The position numbers were made by a program, and so were the translations under genes. The notes below the pieces were generated by a model. It worked only from the letters and a program-made list of their open reading frames with translations. It did not search any database and was not told where the DNA came from. Of a stretch of 64,000 nucleotides of DNA, positions 47,684 through 58,295 are shown in pieces (the first letter of the stretch is position 1; each line of letters begins with the position of its first letter). Source of the stretch: Pyrenochaeta sp. MPI-SDFR-AT-0127 (lineage: Eukaryota > Ascomycota > Dothideomycetes > Pleosporales > Cucurbitariaceae). The stretch is taken from positions 248,001 through 312,000 of the forward strand of contig JAGTJM010000021.1 in assembly GCA_020747015.1 (NCBI GenBank), in the 5' to 3' direction.

Positions 47684-50107
47684 ATGCTCAAGACGAGGAG
47701 CGTGCAGTCGGTTTGTGCATCATGTCGTCTCAATGTTGCCATTTCACGAGCGCGTAACGCCCGGTTACCGGCCCACGCACAACTCGTAGCGCGACCTTCG
47801 CGACCCAACGTAACGAGTTTCCTAACGTCACGAAGAACGCTATCAACAACATGTATACGGGCGCAATTGAATAACGAGCCGACTACCGCCTCCGAAGGCT
47901 CGGTACCTATTCCGGTGGAAGGATTGAATTTCGAAGTCAATGCGCGTAGAGCAAGACAGCAGTTTGGCGACACCTTGCCGAGGGGTCATCTGAGTGAGGA
48001 GGAGTACACTGTATACGAAAGGCTCTATGGGACTCCAGTATTTCTTGACAGCATCGAGGATATACAGGAAGTGGAGACCGCAACCGAAGAGATTATCGAG
48101 GAGGAATTGCCAGATGGGTCCACCGTGCTTCTGAGAAGGGGCGAGGATGGCGAGCTGGAGGAAGTCGAAGTCATTGATGAGATCGAAGGCATTCAAGAGA
48201 GTGGAAACAAAGAATTGGAGAGTGAGACAATGACTCCTGAGGAATGGGAAGAACACAGAGAGCTGCAGGCGCAGACTTATCATGAGGAAGTCTATGAGAA
48301 GAGCCGGTTGGCGCAGGAGGAAGCTGAGGCCTGGGAAGACATCGAGGAAGACGATGACTTCATGCGCGCACATCCATTGACCATCGCGGGTCGCTTCAAG
48401 CCTTCTCCGTCAACTATCTTCCTCCCGAAGGAAACCCTCGTCGACCCAACGACACTCCTCCTCACTCGTGCAAACCACAAGCACCTCACCGAGTCCGCAA
48501 ATCGCATCTTTGGTGGGCGAGGGCTCCCATACTCTGCGAGTACACCACCAGCACGATTAGGCAAAGAGCAGAAGCCGATACCGATGGACCCGTCCCAGGC
48601 AGACATGGGCAACATCGAGGCAGACGCGTATATGGCTACTGTGCAGCCTGGAACCTATGCGAGCGTTATGAGCGCTCTGGTAGAAGTCCGTCGCCGGCTG
48701 GGATCATCATGGTTGGAGCATATGCTGCACAACAAGAAGGGGGGTACTATACTAGATGCTGGGTCTGGTGGCGTGGGTGTCCTGGCGTGGCACGAGATGC
48801 TGCAGGCAGAGTGGCAGCGAATGCATGAGGAATCCGGGAATACATCCCAAGATGCTCTTCCCGTAGGGAAAGCGACTGTTCTTACAGCCTCAGACACTTT
48901 GAGGCACCGTGCGAGCAAGTTGTTGGATAATACAACCTTCATACCTCGACTGCCAGAAAGCGTCACGGCGGAAGACGAGGCAAATACGCAACAACCGCGA
49001 AAATTTTACGACCTCATCATTGCTCCACACACGCTTTGGTCCCTTCGACAAGAGTATCTACGTAAAGAGCAAGTTGAGAAATACTGGTCGTTACTCAATC
49101 CCAAGGGCGGCGTACTCGTTCTTATCGAGAAGGGATTACCTCGTGGTTTCGAAGTCATAGCTGGCGCCCGCTCCCACCTACTCAATAAACACATCTCCTC
49201 ACCCGATTCCGACACAATTGAAGCCTCAGTAGAGTCCCAAGTCTCCAAGCCAGATGAAGAAACCAGGTTCATAGAGAAGGAAACCGGCATGATCATCGCC
49301 CCTTGCACAAACCACAAGGCGTGCCCTATGTATCAATCACCAGGTGTAAGTCAAGGCAGGAAAGATTTCTGCTTCTTCAATCAACGCTACATTCGACCTC
49401 CATATCTGCAACGAATTCTCAACGCCAAGGATAAGAACCACGAAGATGTGCAATTCAGCTACCTCGCTGTCCAACGAGGTCGCGATCTTCGCCTCCCCCA
49501 ACATGACACTATCGGCAAAGGCTTCACTCAGAGTGAAGAAACCACTGCCGCTGCATTCGACGGACATGAGTGGAAGGCCTCATCCAATCCTGATCCTGAT
49601 CTCGAGAATGAAGCGCCCACATTGACATCCACAGAAGACGTGAATCCACTAACATTCCCACGTCTCATCCTTCCAGCGCTAAAACGCCGTGGACACATCA
49701 TCCTTGATGTTTGCACCCCGGCAGGCACTCTCGAACGATGGACTGTTCCGCGTTCCTTCTCGAAGCAAGCCTTTCGTGACGCACGAAAAGCGCGCTGGGG
49801 TGATCTGTGGGCTCTCGGTGCAAAGACACGTATACCGCGCAGTGTCAGATTAGGCAAACCGACCGATGAGTTTGACAAGAAGGGCAGAAAGGTCAAGAAG
49901 GCGAAGCAGGTTGTCATTGAGCTAGGCGTTGGAGAGAAAGACGGTCGAGCTGTAGAAGAGGGTGAGGCAAGAATTTTAGGTAAAGGAGGGAGAATGCTGG
50001 TCGGAGACAGGGATGGACGGTATACCACGGATAGGAAAATCCGGGGAAGTGGAGGAAGGAAAGGGCGAAGAAAGCGGGTTGATCATGACGTTCTAGACGA
50101 CTTTTAA
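47684..50107 (+). CDS. RSM22: Mitochondrial small-ribosomal-subunit protein Rsm22
   Basis: Methyltransferase-like assembly factor/protein of the mitochondrial small ribosomal subunit (METTL17 group). Single exon of 807 residues. The N-terminus is Arg-rich with few acidic residues, suiting mitochondrial import. A degenerate SAM-binding motif ILDAGSGGVGVLAW lies near residue 356. Two cysteine groups, PCTNHKACPMYQ (near 540) and RKDFCFFNQRY (near 563), match the Fe-S cluster ligands known for Rsm22/METTL17. Glu-rich insertions occupy residues 120-250, and a basic tail follows. The start at 47684 is the first Met that begins a presequence. An in-frame Met at 47564 would precede it. Confidence 0.9.
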   Translation: MLKTRSVQSVCASCRLNVAISRARNARLPAHAQLVARPSRPNVTSFLTSRRTLSTTCIRAQLNNEPTTASEGSVPIPVEGLNFEVNARRARQQFGDTLPRGHLSEEEYTVYERLYGTPVFLDSIEDIQEVETATEEIIEEELPDGSTVLLRRGEDGELEEVEVIDEIEGIQESGNKELESETMTPEEWEEHRELQAQTYHEEVYEKSRLAQEEAEAWEDIEEDDDFMRAHPLTIAGRFKPSPSTIFLPKETLVDPTTLLLTRANHKHLTESANRIFGGRGLPYSASTPPARLGKEQKPIPMDPSQADMGNIEADAYMATVQPGTYASVMSALVEVRRRLGSSWLEHMLHNKKGGTILDAGSGGVGVLAWHEMLQAEWQRMHEESGNTSQDALPVGKATVLTASDTLRHRASKLLDNTTFIPRLPESVTAEDEANTQQPRKFYDLIIAPHTLWSLRQEYLRKEQVEKYWSLLNPKGGVLVLIEKGLPRGFEVIAGARSHLLNKHISSPDSDTIEASVESQVSKPDEETRFIEKETGMIIAPCTNHKACPMYQSPGVSQGRKDFCFFNQRYIRPPYLQRILNAKDKNHEDVQFSYLAVQRGRDLRLPQHDTIGKGFTQSEETTAAAFDGHEWKASSNPDPDLENEAPTLTSTEDVNPLTFPRLILPALKRRGHIILDVCTPAGTLERWTVPRSFSKQAFRDARKARWGDLWALGAKTRIPRSVRLGKPTDEFDKKGRKVKKAKQVVIELGVGEKDGRAVEEGEARILGKGGRMLVGDRDGRYTTDRKIRGSGGRKGRRKRVDHDVLDDF

Positions 50108-50610
50108 AGAACTGCTCGGGGGGTTTGTGCAAGTGTACACTATGTATTAAAGTAAGCATTGGGCGGAGTTTTGGGAACGAGCATCCCACTCGAAATGACT
50201 TCTGTAGTCAACAATAGCATCTTGCCCCACTTTCATCTACTCAGTGGCTGTGGTATTAGGTGAAAGACATAGCAAGACTAGAAAACATGGATATCAAAAT
50301 CTGCATAATAGTCGAAATTAGGTAGCACTTGATATCATGACTACTAGCAAGGAAGACAGCTAGTCCACCCGTGCTACGAGCTTGTCGCTCATGTATTAAG
50401 TAGGTCCACAGGATAGACGAATATGACAGTAATTAGTAGTCCCGAAAATGATTCTGTTGGGACGGATAAAGTCGCGATCTTATCTTTATCACTATCGCTT
50501 CTCTGAACGAAAGCCATTGGTAATGTCCGTCACTGGGTCGCAAAAACCCAAACGTGCTCGAGGCGACAAGAAATAAAATATCTGAAAGAAGATGACGAGG
50601 TACTTTAACT
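50108..50610. other. Shared 3' flank of RSM22 and the SRPK-like kinase gene
   Basis: Convergent gene ends. No coding signal is recognised. Confidence 0.45.
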
Positions 50611-52150
50611 TCAACGCTCAAACCACGGACTGCGCAGTAAGGCATCCGGCGTGTTCCTTGAGGTAGGCTCATACGTCAGAAGGCTAGAAAGTGTGACGCT
50701 CAAAGCAGCTAACTCCGCATCTGTCAATTCGCCCTTTGCTTTCTCATACTCCTCGATTGGGTAATCATCTTCATCCGCCTCAATCAACGCAGCATCGTCC
50801 TGATCATACGCGAGCCTGAGGTACCTGTCTAGAGCTATACTCCGGAGACTCGCGCCATCATTGATGCGTTTTCGTACGGTATCGTCTAATCCATTTATCC
50901 AACCTACCGGTGCAGGACCGATGTGAGATTGGATTTCTTCTATCGTGCTGAATCTATCCGCGAACATCGAGCTGATGAAAGACCTGCCCGTCATGGCCTC
51001 ATATAACTGCGACCATTAGTGACATGGTTGTTTGAAGTAGATGCATATTGTGTACCAAGCAACCCATGCTCCACAAATCCACGAAGGGGCTTAGTGGCTG
51101 GTTGAAAAGGGCTTCTGGTGCATGCATATGCAATGGAGTATGAAGCTCCTTGGGAGGAGTATCATGGAAAAATGCTTTCTATGTCAGCTGTATGTTGAGT
51201 GCAAATTATAGGGAGAAGAATGCCCTTACCAGCACCTAAGTCTACAATTCTGATCTCCTCATTACAACCCCGGAACGTCCTCGGCCTAACCAGGTAAGGG
51301 GGTACCGAAGGCTCAGATAATGGGTCTCCATCTAGGCGTTGCACTGAACCTAGTTCTGGCTCCCCAAGGTAATACTTGATTTGCTCTTCCGCCAACGTGG
51401 ATGTCGCGGGAGCCGCAAAAAGAACATTTCCTCCGTGTAGATCTGCAATTAGTTGATCATTAGCAGATCACAATGCTGATAAAGGTAGGTACTTGCCTCC
51501 ATGTGCCACGCGGCATTTCCAAAGGTAATCCAATCCCAAGGCTACCTGATAGGTTACTTCTCTAGCCATGTTCGCTGGTAGGCGATCCCCAGCAAACTCT
51601 TCCGCGCGAGATGCTATGCTCCTTCCCATGACTTCGAGAACCAAACATCTATGTGATGCACTAATTTCAAAGTCATCGAGGAGTTTTACGACAAATCTAC
51701 GCCCTGGGTGTGTTACGTTGGCATGAGCGATAGAGGAATCGCGTAGATGCCGCATGATATCGAGTTCATGAGTTCTGACATCTTTACGAATAATCTTCAA
51801 AGCGACATTAGAACCGTCTCTATTACATGTCAGGCCTATCAGTAGTACATCCGGGCTATAGGATTGTTATGTACGCACAAAGTGTCCTTGGCTAACCAGA
51901 CAGTCGCATATCCGCCCCACCCTAGCTTGTGGAGAACGAGGTATCGGCCACACTTGAATGTGCTCCTGAGCTCTACTGGGAAATAAATTCCTCGCAAGTA
52001 ATCGTGCGGATCTTCCGCCTCAACTCCACACACATATTGCCTCTGTCGCCTTTGGGAAGACGTAGCCAGCCTAGCGAACTGGGAGAAAAACGCGCGGCGG
52101 AAAAGTCTTCGAGGAGAGCGTTGTAGGCACGAAGATATCCCAATAATCAT
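50611..52150 (-). CDS. SRPK-like serine/threonine protein kinase
   Basis: Protein kinase of the fungal SRPK-like group. Five exons (52150-51879, 51819-51497, 51442-51230, 51174-51056, 51006-50611) encode 440 residues. The lead-in DPHDYLRGIYFPVELRSTF is typical, followed by the glycine loop LGWGGYATVW (76-85), the lysine in VALKII, HGDLHGGNVLF for the catalytic loop (Asp about 199), and IVDLGA in place of DFG. Then come MHAPEALFNQPLSPFVDLWSMG (APE and D-x-W) and a C-terminal helix. The second intron starts with GC (51496-51495) rather than GT, and the reading frame demands it. Its fourth exon acceptor is AG at 51176-51175. Substrates are unknown. SRPKs classically phosphorylate SR proteins, but these fungal paralogues are uncharacterised. 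Confidence 0.87.
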
Positions 52151-52618
52151 TGGGCTGTAGATACCAAGTAAGGCTCCTGGTAAGTAGTCGAGGAATGAGT
52201 CTCACGGGACAAAAGATATTTGGGTCCAGGTCGACTCTTGGCGAGCATACTGAACTACATTACGCTAAGCGCAGCCAGAGCAATGAGCTGCCATCTTAGA
52301 GAGAGAAAGATAGGTGCATTGAGGTCAGCTTGTTCTATCTATCTAGTGTTGCTTGCCCGGCGTCGTGTTAGATGTCCGCCCACCCTTCTACAGGAACTAA
52401 TAGACTATCTAAGCCTTTGGGCTCCATTTAGTCTAGTCATCCCTATGGCTAGGTATTATCTAAGATAGCCACCTTGTGCGGTCATCTGCCTCTTATCTTA
52501 GATTAGGGCTAGTGCATAGCTGTAAATAGGCTTCTTTACAATAAAGTAGGCTAATCCTTGTTATTACTTTGTACCTGATTCTAACTTATTCCTAAATGCT
52601 AACTAGAATCCTACATTA
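52151..52618. other. TAG/CTA-rich intergenic stretch
   Basis: Rich in CTA/TAG trinucleotides and A/T-rich toward 52450-52618. No gene is recognised. The composition differs from neighbouring intergenic DNA and could be a decayed element. There is no inverted terminal repeat to support that. Confidence 0.4.
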
Positions 52619-53434
52619 TTACTTAAACTGGACATAGCCTTTGCCCTTTACAAACGTAGCTTCCCACGGCACATCGCCCTCTTGCCTTGCCAGCTGTGCG
52701 AAGAACTCAGCATGCGCAGGCCCATCAATCGCCATGCCTATCGAGCTACCATCCTCCTGGCGCTGATCAGCGTAGAAGAATCTGTCAAAAGGTCAGCAAG
52801 CCCCACCCAAGGAGAAAAGATTGGTCGATATAATATAGTCCCAAACTTTTTCTGAAATTGAAAGAGAAAGAGAAAAAAAAAACATTAATTCTGCTCACCG
52901 GAATCCACGCGCTGCATACGTCCCGTCGGCAACACCAATCCAGAATGCTGAGGCTGACTTGCCAACTCCCAGAGTCAACATCATCGGCACCGGTACAACC
53001 TTGGTGTTTAGGATGTTCCCGGTGTAGATGAACGTCTTCTTGACATCCTGGGGTAGCGATTCCCACGCGCTGATCGCCTGCTGCGCCGCCACATACGGGC
53101 TCACGGTATTGACGTTTGAATCCGAGACTAAATTTCCCACGGGCAGCGAGAGGGCAGATTTCTCGTCTGGGGGCGGCGTAAGGGTTGCTGCGTTGTAGAC
53201 CACGACGCTGGGCGCACTGTGGAACTCGGTCTTGACTGCGTCGAAGAGTGCAGGGACAGAGGCTGGGTCTGCAAAGTCTGCCTTGAGGGAGAGGAAGCCG
53301 CTGGCATTCTTGCCCCCGGTGCCGCTTCGCGATGCAATGGCGACTCTGTACCCGTTCTGTGCGAAGGTTTCGGCGACGGCGGCGCCGACCCTGGGCCCGG
53401 AGCCGAGGATGAGTGCAACGAGGGGAGTTGACAT
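52619..53434 (-). CDS. SDR-fold protein, probably NAD(P)-binding, atypical active site
   Basis: Short-chain dehydrogenase/reductase fold. Two exons (53434-52899 and 52781-52619) encode 232 residues, near the SDR norm of about 250. The N-terminal Rossmann motif is LILGSGPRVGAAVAETFA, a variant of TGxxxGIG. VVVYNAATLTPPP is the NAG-like segment. TFIYTGNILN occupies the place of the catalytic serine strand. The active-site region reads LTLGVGKSASAFWIG, where a lysine is present but the tyrosine four residues before it is leucine. The missing Tyr suggests altered or lost catalysis. The fragment ends RFFYADQRQEDG...GKGYVQFK. The intron splits the Arg codon and has a long A-run inside. Confidence 0.88.
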
Positions 53435-54473
53435 TGCGGATTTTTGTTATTGTATTGAAGTGAGGGAAGAATAGACTTTGGAGGTGAGTGGTCTGCGAAT
53501 GAAATGTATGATATGCAGGAATAAAGAGTTGAAAGTATAACGATGAGAATATCCAAGCCAAAAGCACAGAATCCACCATCTACTTATACCATATTCCACC
53601 ACCACCACCACCACCACCACCACCTCCTACGTCTTACTGGCGTGCAATCCGTAATCATGTCCCCTTTAATCTTCCGCCCCATCTCTAAATGCACCAGCGG
53701 ACGAAACCATCGGACAATACCCCTCCCATCAGAGCAATCGCGTCACTCAGACCCACGTGTTCTCTCACCCCCACCCAACTCTCTACTCTAGGCTGCCATG
53801 TCGCAGTGACCATTAACATAACCCTAGGCCCCACAAGCCGCGCGCGAACAGTCGGATCAGGGAAGTCGTCTTGCATGCATGTATGTCAGCCCGTGTGCGG
53901 TTGCGATGTCGATGCTTATGTAAGCCGTCCAACGTTCGCGCGTCGTCTCTGCTGAGCGAACATGCGGCGTGAATTTGTCAGCTCGCTGTCCGAAGGGGAC
54001 GAGTTCGCGGGATGTGTGGATGTGGTTGCAAATGGTCGAGTTGACGGGAATCGGGCCGTGGTAGCTTTCAAATCGAGGACCGGATTCTGGGGAAGCAATT
54101 GCGGGGGTTTATAGAGTGTCAAAACCCTTGTGTTTATTGTCAGCGCAGACGAAGAATTCAAACCGAAAGAGACATGAGACAATGTTCAAGCGCAAAGGTA
54201 AATCCATTCGAATCAGACCATCTACAATATGCCATTAGAGGCCTGTCTTTTGCTACGCACAAGTGGGTATCTTCGTGGCCGCCCCAAATCACAACTCCTG
54301 GTAGAAATGCTAATGAATGAACGCCGGTACATGGCAGACGATATCGCCCTATCGGTGCTTCTTCTGCCACCCTTGATGCAAAACGACATAGGAGATGTAT
54401 ATATGCAAGAGGAAATTCAGTGTACGCTTGCTCTCAAACGATGCCAAAGTTTGAATCTGGTCGAGTAGTTTGC
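53435..54473. other. Intergenic region with a CAC microsatellite
   Basis: No gene recognised. A (CCA)n microsatellite of about 9-10 units spans roughly 53596-53624. Small frames at 53689-53955 (+) have no features. Confidence 0.5.
53596..53624. repeat. (CCA)n trinucleotide microsatellite
   Basis: About 29 bases of uninterrupted CCA/CAC triplets in the promoter side of the SDR gene, roughly 160 bp upstream of its start codon. Confidence 0.9.
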
Positions 54474-56084
54474 TCAGATCAGTAAGCCCACATTAAGAGC
54501 TACGGCGCGTAAGCCAGCCTCCCGGCTATCTTCGCTCCGTCTCTTGCCTTTTGCTTCCAGCTGGCGAGCTGCGTCGGCTTTGGCGTGCGACATGGCTGTA
54601 GGCGATGGAGGTGTGGATGAGCCCGTATCTTCTCCAGCCTGCTTGGAGCGAGCGGGTGCCAGATCGTCACCGAATGAGATGGATGTGATCGAATCATCGC
54701 TCACTCCACGAGCGGGCGATCCTGGTCTTGCTGGTGCCACAGTTGCTGGGATAATCTTATCTGCCACAGGTGTCGATGCGGTCCTGCTAGTAGCAATCTT
54801 TGCAGGCCGCTTGGATCTGGGGAAATGGTGTGCATCGTAGCGCGGCGGATGCGAGTTGTACTCTGTCAAAGCGTGCTCCTTGACATTGATGCGTACACGC
54901 TGCCCTTGAGTGTAGACAACATCACTGACACGTGGCGAAGACGCAAGCAAAACGGGAGCACAGCGGCGACGATATCTCAGGATCTGCGAGGGGGTAGGTC
55001 GCAATCTTGGAGCATATTTAGGATCCGAAGAGCCGGTCGTGGGACGCTCATCCTCGCCATTTTCGTCCTCCTGTGATGTGGTGCGTGTCAGCGAGTCTGT
55101 CGCCGACCTTGTTGGAAATCGAACATCTTCTGGGTCAAAGTCGTCAATTTCGAGATCTGCAGTCGCGGGGGTCGCGCTGCTTGTCCCTGGTTCCCGGGTT
55201 CCAGCCAGGTGCGGGTAAAGTTGGCGGATAATCTGCTCTTGCTGCGCGATAATGCGTCGACCAGCTTCTAGACTCGACAGGTTCTCGAGATTCTCTCCAA
55301 ATTGCGCGCTATCAAGGACTCGCTGACGTCTGCTCCTCCGCGGTAGACTCCGATAGCGCGGCTCGCTGCGGTCCTCCAAGGGTGCGCTGATGTCGATGGC
55401 GGCGCACAGGGCTTCTGTCCACGACAGCATTGCGTCTTGGGATGTTGGACATAGCAGAAACTGCTCGAGCTCCAGGCGCAGTCGGATTGCATGTTCTCGG
55501 ACAGCTTCGAACAGGTGGGGATCCGTTTCGTACAGCTTTGGACGAGCCGAGGCAGGCACCAAGTGGGCAAAGGGCGACTTTGGCACCAAGGGGGTTTTCC
55601 TGAAATCTGAGGCAACGCCCACTTCTGCGTGCTGTAAGGAGAATGTTTTGAGAAGTCGGCCTGGAGTGGGTAGCCGGTTCTTGCTGAGCAGACCGGGGTT
55701 CTTGACTCGGTGTATGCTCAATTGCGTCCCACGGAGGATGACATAGGCATCGTACCATTCGCGGTGGCCTGAGACTTGGAAAGGTGATGAGAGCTCTTGT
55801 TTTATGCCTACAACGCCTCCGATTTCGACTGTGCAATTGTATGTTGGTGGCAGGAGAGTGTCGCGGGCAGTCTCTTGCTCTGTGCGTGTTCGCTCGTCCA
55901 GACAGCGCAGGACCTGGTCGTCAGTTGCGCGAGCATATGATGGAGGAGGGCCAATGGGCAATTGTGCGTGGGTGTGGAAGGTGTTGTGGTAGCCATAAGT
56001 TTGTGCAGCGGCTGACGAGGTCGCGGGATTCGAAGACCTGTGCCGCGACCGGCTGGGAGCCGTCGTGTCTGTGGTGGAGTCCAT
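54474..56084 (-). CDS. PH-domain-containing protein
   Basis: Single-exon protein of 536 residues. After a disordered Ser/Thr-rich start, a pleckstrin-homology domain spans about residues 105-245. It includes WYDAYVILRGTQLSIHRVK with its strand pattern, LLKTFSLQHAEVGVASDF, KLYETDPHLFEAVREHAIRL and the terminal helix DAMLSWTEALCAAIDI with its near-invariant tryptophan. The rest is disordered with a basic patch RYRSLPRRSRRQRVL and acidic segments, ending LNVGLLI. The domain binds phosphoinositides or proteins at membranes in other families. The specific partner is unknown. The start is the first Met in the frame. Confidence 0.88.
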   Translation of the reverse strand: MDSTTDTTAPSRSRHRSSNPATSSAAAQTYGYHNTFHTHAQLPIGPPPSYARATDDQVLRCLDERTRTEQETARDTLLPPTYNCTVEIGGVVGIKQELSSPFQVSGHREWYDAYVILRGTQLSIHRVKNPGLLSKNRLPTPGRLLKTFSLQHAEVGVASDFRKTPLVPKSPFAHLVPASARPKLYETDPHLFEAVREHAIRLRLELEQFLLCPTSQDAMLSWTEALCAAIDISAPLEDRSEPRYRSLPRRSRRQRVLDSAQFGENLENLSSLEAGRRIIAQQEQIIRQLYPHLAGTREPGTSSATPATADLEIDDFDPEDVRFPTRSATDSLTRTTSQEDENGEDERPTTGSSDPKYAPRLRPTPSQILRYRRRCAPVLLASSPRVSDVVYTQGQRVRINVKEHALTEYNSHPPRYDAHHFPRSKRPAKIATSRTASTPVADKIIPATVAPARPGSPARGVSDDSITSISFGDDLAPARSKQAGEDTGSSTPPSPTAMSHAKADAARQLEAKGKRRSEDSREAGLRAVALNVGLLI

Positions 56085-58295
56085 GTTCCAAGGACGGGGA
56101 GGGAGATGCGAATGTCTCGAATCCAGCAGCGACGGCTCCGGTGATTTTTGTTCTCACCAGGACAACGGGACAAGCAATGGGACCGCCTCCGTTTGCAGGG
56201 CGGAGACTGGCTCTTGTAGTTGAGGGCGGGTTAGGGTACGAAAGCGGTGCATGGAGCTACGATGGGAAGGGCCGTGGCTTGCTTCTGCTTGGTCGAAAAC
56301 GGAAGACGGGCCCAAGTGTGCAACGCCGCTTTGTTTCGAGCAGGCGAGCGAAGACGCAGCAAACAAAAGTGCCGTCGATTGTCGTCGTGGAGCAGGCCCG
56401 CACAGAGGGCTGGTTTCAAGGGAAGGGCCGCCTTTGAATATGGAGCACCGAGAGGACAGGGGTGGTCCTGCGGTGAAATGAGTAGCGCGAACGGTCCGTC
56501 TGATGGCACCGGAGAGGCCGTTGAGTAGCACCAGGACGCCTGCACGGCGCGCAGCTGAGGGAGCGAAGTGCAGCGATGCAGTGATGCAGCGAGTGTGTGC
56601 GTTCGCAGAGCAAGAAAGCAGCCAGGCAGCTCACGCGCCCGGCGTGGTGTGATGGCGACTTAAGTATGGCCCGTCACTCGGGGTCTCATCAGCTGCTTCG
56701 ACAGGCGACGGCCCGCCAGCGAACTGTATGCAAGGTTCCCCCCCTCTCAGCCCGGACACGTTCCAGATCTCACCAGATAGCGCTGCACCAGCATCTGGCC
56801 TAGCACATGCGCTCGTCCAAGCCGCGAGTGCCCAGAATCACCACACCACACCAGCCATTATTCTCCGTCACGCTGGCCGTCTCGCTTGCCCTGTCCGCAC
56901 ACCGCACACTGGGTGCACCCGCTAACCAGGCCGAGCCAGGCACTGACACCCCAACCAACTCTGCCGTCCAGAGTCCAGACACTCGCGCCCACAGAAATGC
57001 AGGAGGCTCGGGCATGCACAACTCTCCTTCACCCTCTGCGTCAATGTTGGCCTGCATGGTACAGTCAGGCCCAGATCCAGCACAATTTCCATCGGGCATC
57101 CTACCATCTTACCCTCCTCCGCCTCTCGGGTGTTGGTACCTTCACTACGCACTCTGACCCCAGCTAGCCCGCCTCCACTGTTTTGCACAACAAACCCACA
57201 TATCCCGGCCCACATGCACCGCGCTTCGTCACGGATTCGCTTCACCGTGTCAACCACCGAAAAGGCCCGCTTGACTTGACAATAACCTCAGCACCACAAT
57301 CCCCGATCCACCTTGTGTGATGACCTAAACCAGGCCCAAACTGCATGTAAGGCTGACCCAACACCTTCTACTGCAACACTCTGTCCGCTTGGAGCGCCTT
57401 GAATCCTCTTGCTTTGCTGAGACAGCATCTTCAGCAATGGCAGACTGCACTTCTCATCAAAGAATTCTGCTCCTGAGCGTCTTTCAGCCAAGAATTCCTT
57501 TTTTCTTTCACATTGTTGCCGATCAACATACAAAATCAACCGGGCCATGCTACATGTGTTCGCTCCATATATCAAGAGTTTGGAGTCTTGCGACCCCTGA
57601 CTATGTCACTGTCTCATACCCCCGGTCCACTTTCCTATCTGATTCTCCCCCCCATGCCCAAAAGCACATGCCACCACGGCCCCACCGCAAATCACACTAT
57701 CACAAACGCCATAAATTTGTGCCCAAAATGGTTTTTTTGTGCTAAATGCGATCGTCGTCTTAGCTCCATCATAGTCTGATACAATTAGTCGTGTTTCCAT
57801 TGCAGATCTGTAGCATGGAGTTGCTAGGGATATTCCTCTCCAAACATGCACACGCATCACTCGCGTCTGTAGTCAGGCATATGTTGAGGAACCCATGTGC
57901 CTCCTGCAGCAAGAGGATCGCAAATAATTTGGAAGGGAGTCTGCAGGACAGTGGAAGCGTTCACGGACAGGCTCGTAAATTTGTGAAGCAAGGAAAGAGA
58001 AACACCTGCCTTTCATGGACATGAAGGGAACACAACGGAACACAACCGTACCACAGCATATTCATTTGGAGGCAACAGCTTATCGATTACTTGAAAGTGT
58101 AGCCCTGCTGATTAGCCTTGCCGTTGCTGGTCAGCCTTGTCATGATTAGACTTCTTCAGCCTTGCAGTGGTTGTAGGCCTCCTCAGCCTTGTCGTGATAG
58201 CCTTCTCGTGATCACACATCCTCTTCAGCCTGATCCTGCAGACTCTTCCTTCCACAACAGTTTGTACATAATTCCAAACTCCATGAAACCTCTAC
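56085..58295. other. Intergenic region of about 2.2 kb upstream of the NLR-like gene
   Basis: Divergent spacer between the PH-domain gene and the NLR-like gene. Long frames on both strands (55784-56437 and 56807-57157, +) are pyrimidine- or GC-rich without motifs. A cluster of AGCCTTG-type repeats lies at 58114-58230 near the NLR start. No gene is called. Confidence 0.5.
58114..58230. repeat. Cluster of AGCCTTG short repeats before the NLR-like gene
   Basis: AGCCTTG occurs at 58114, 58133, 58158 and 58185, with a variant AGCCTGA at 58227 and AGCCCTG near 58101. The spacing is 19-42 bases. It sits 70-180 bp upstream of the NLR start codon, so it is in the promoter or 5' leader. Confidence 0.65.

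Noticed and set aside
56807..57157. 116-codon frame with a hydrophobic N-terminus
   Set aside because: It is Pro/Ser/Thr-rich, with a competing frame on the opposite strand and no recognisable motif. Too weak to call.
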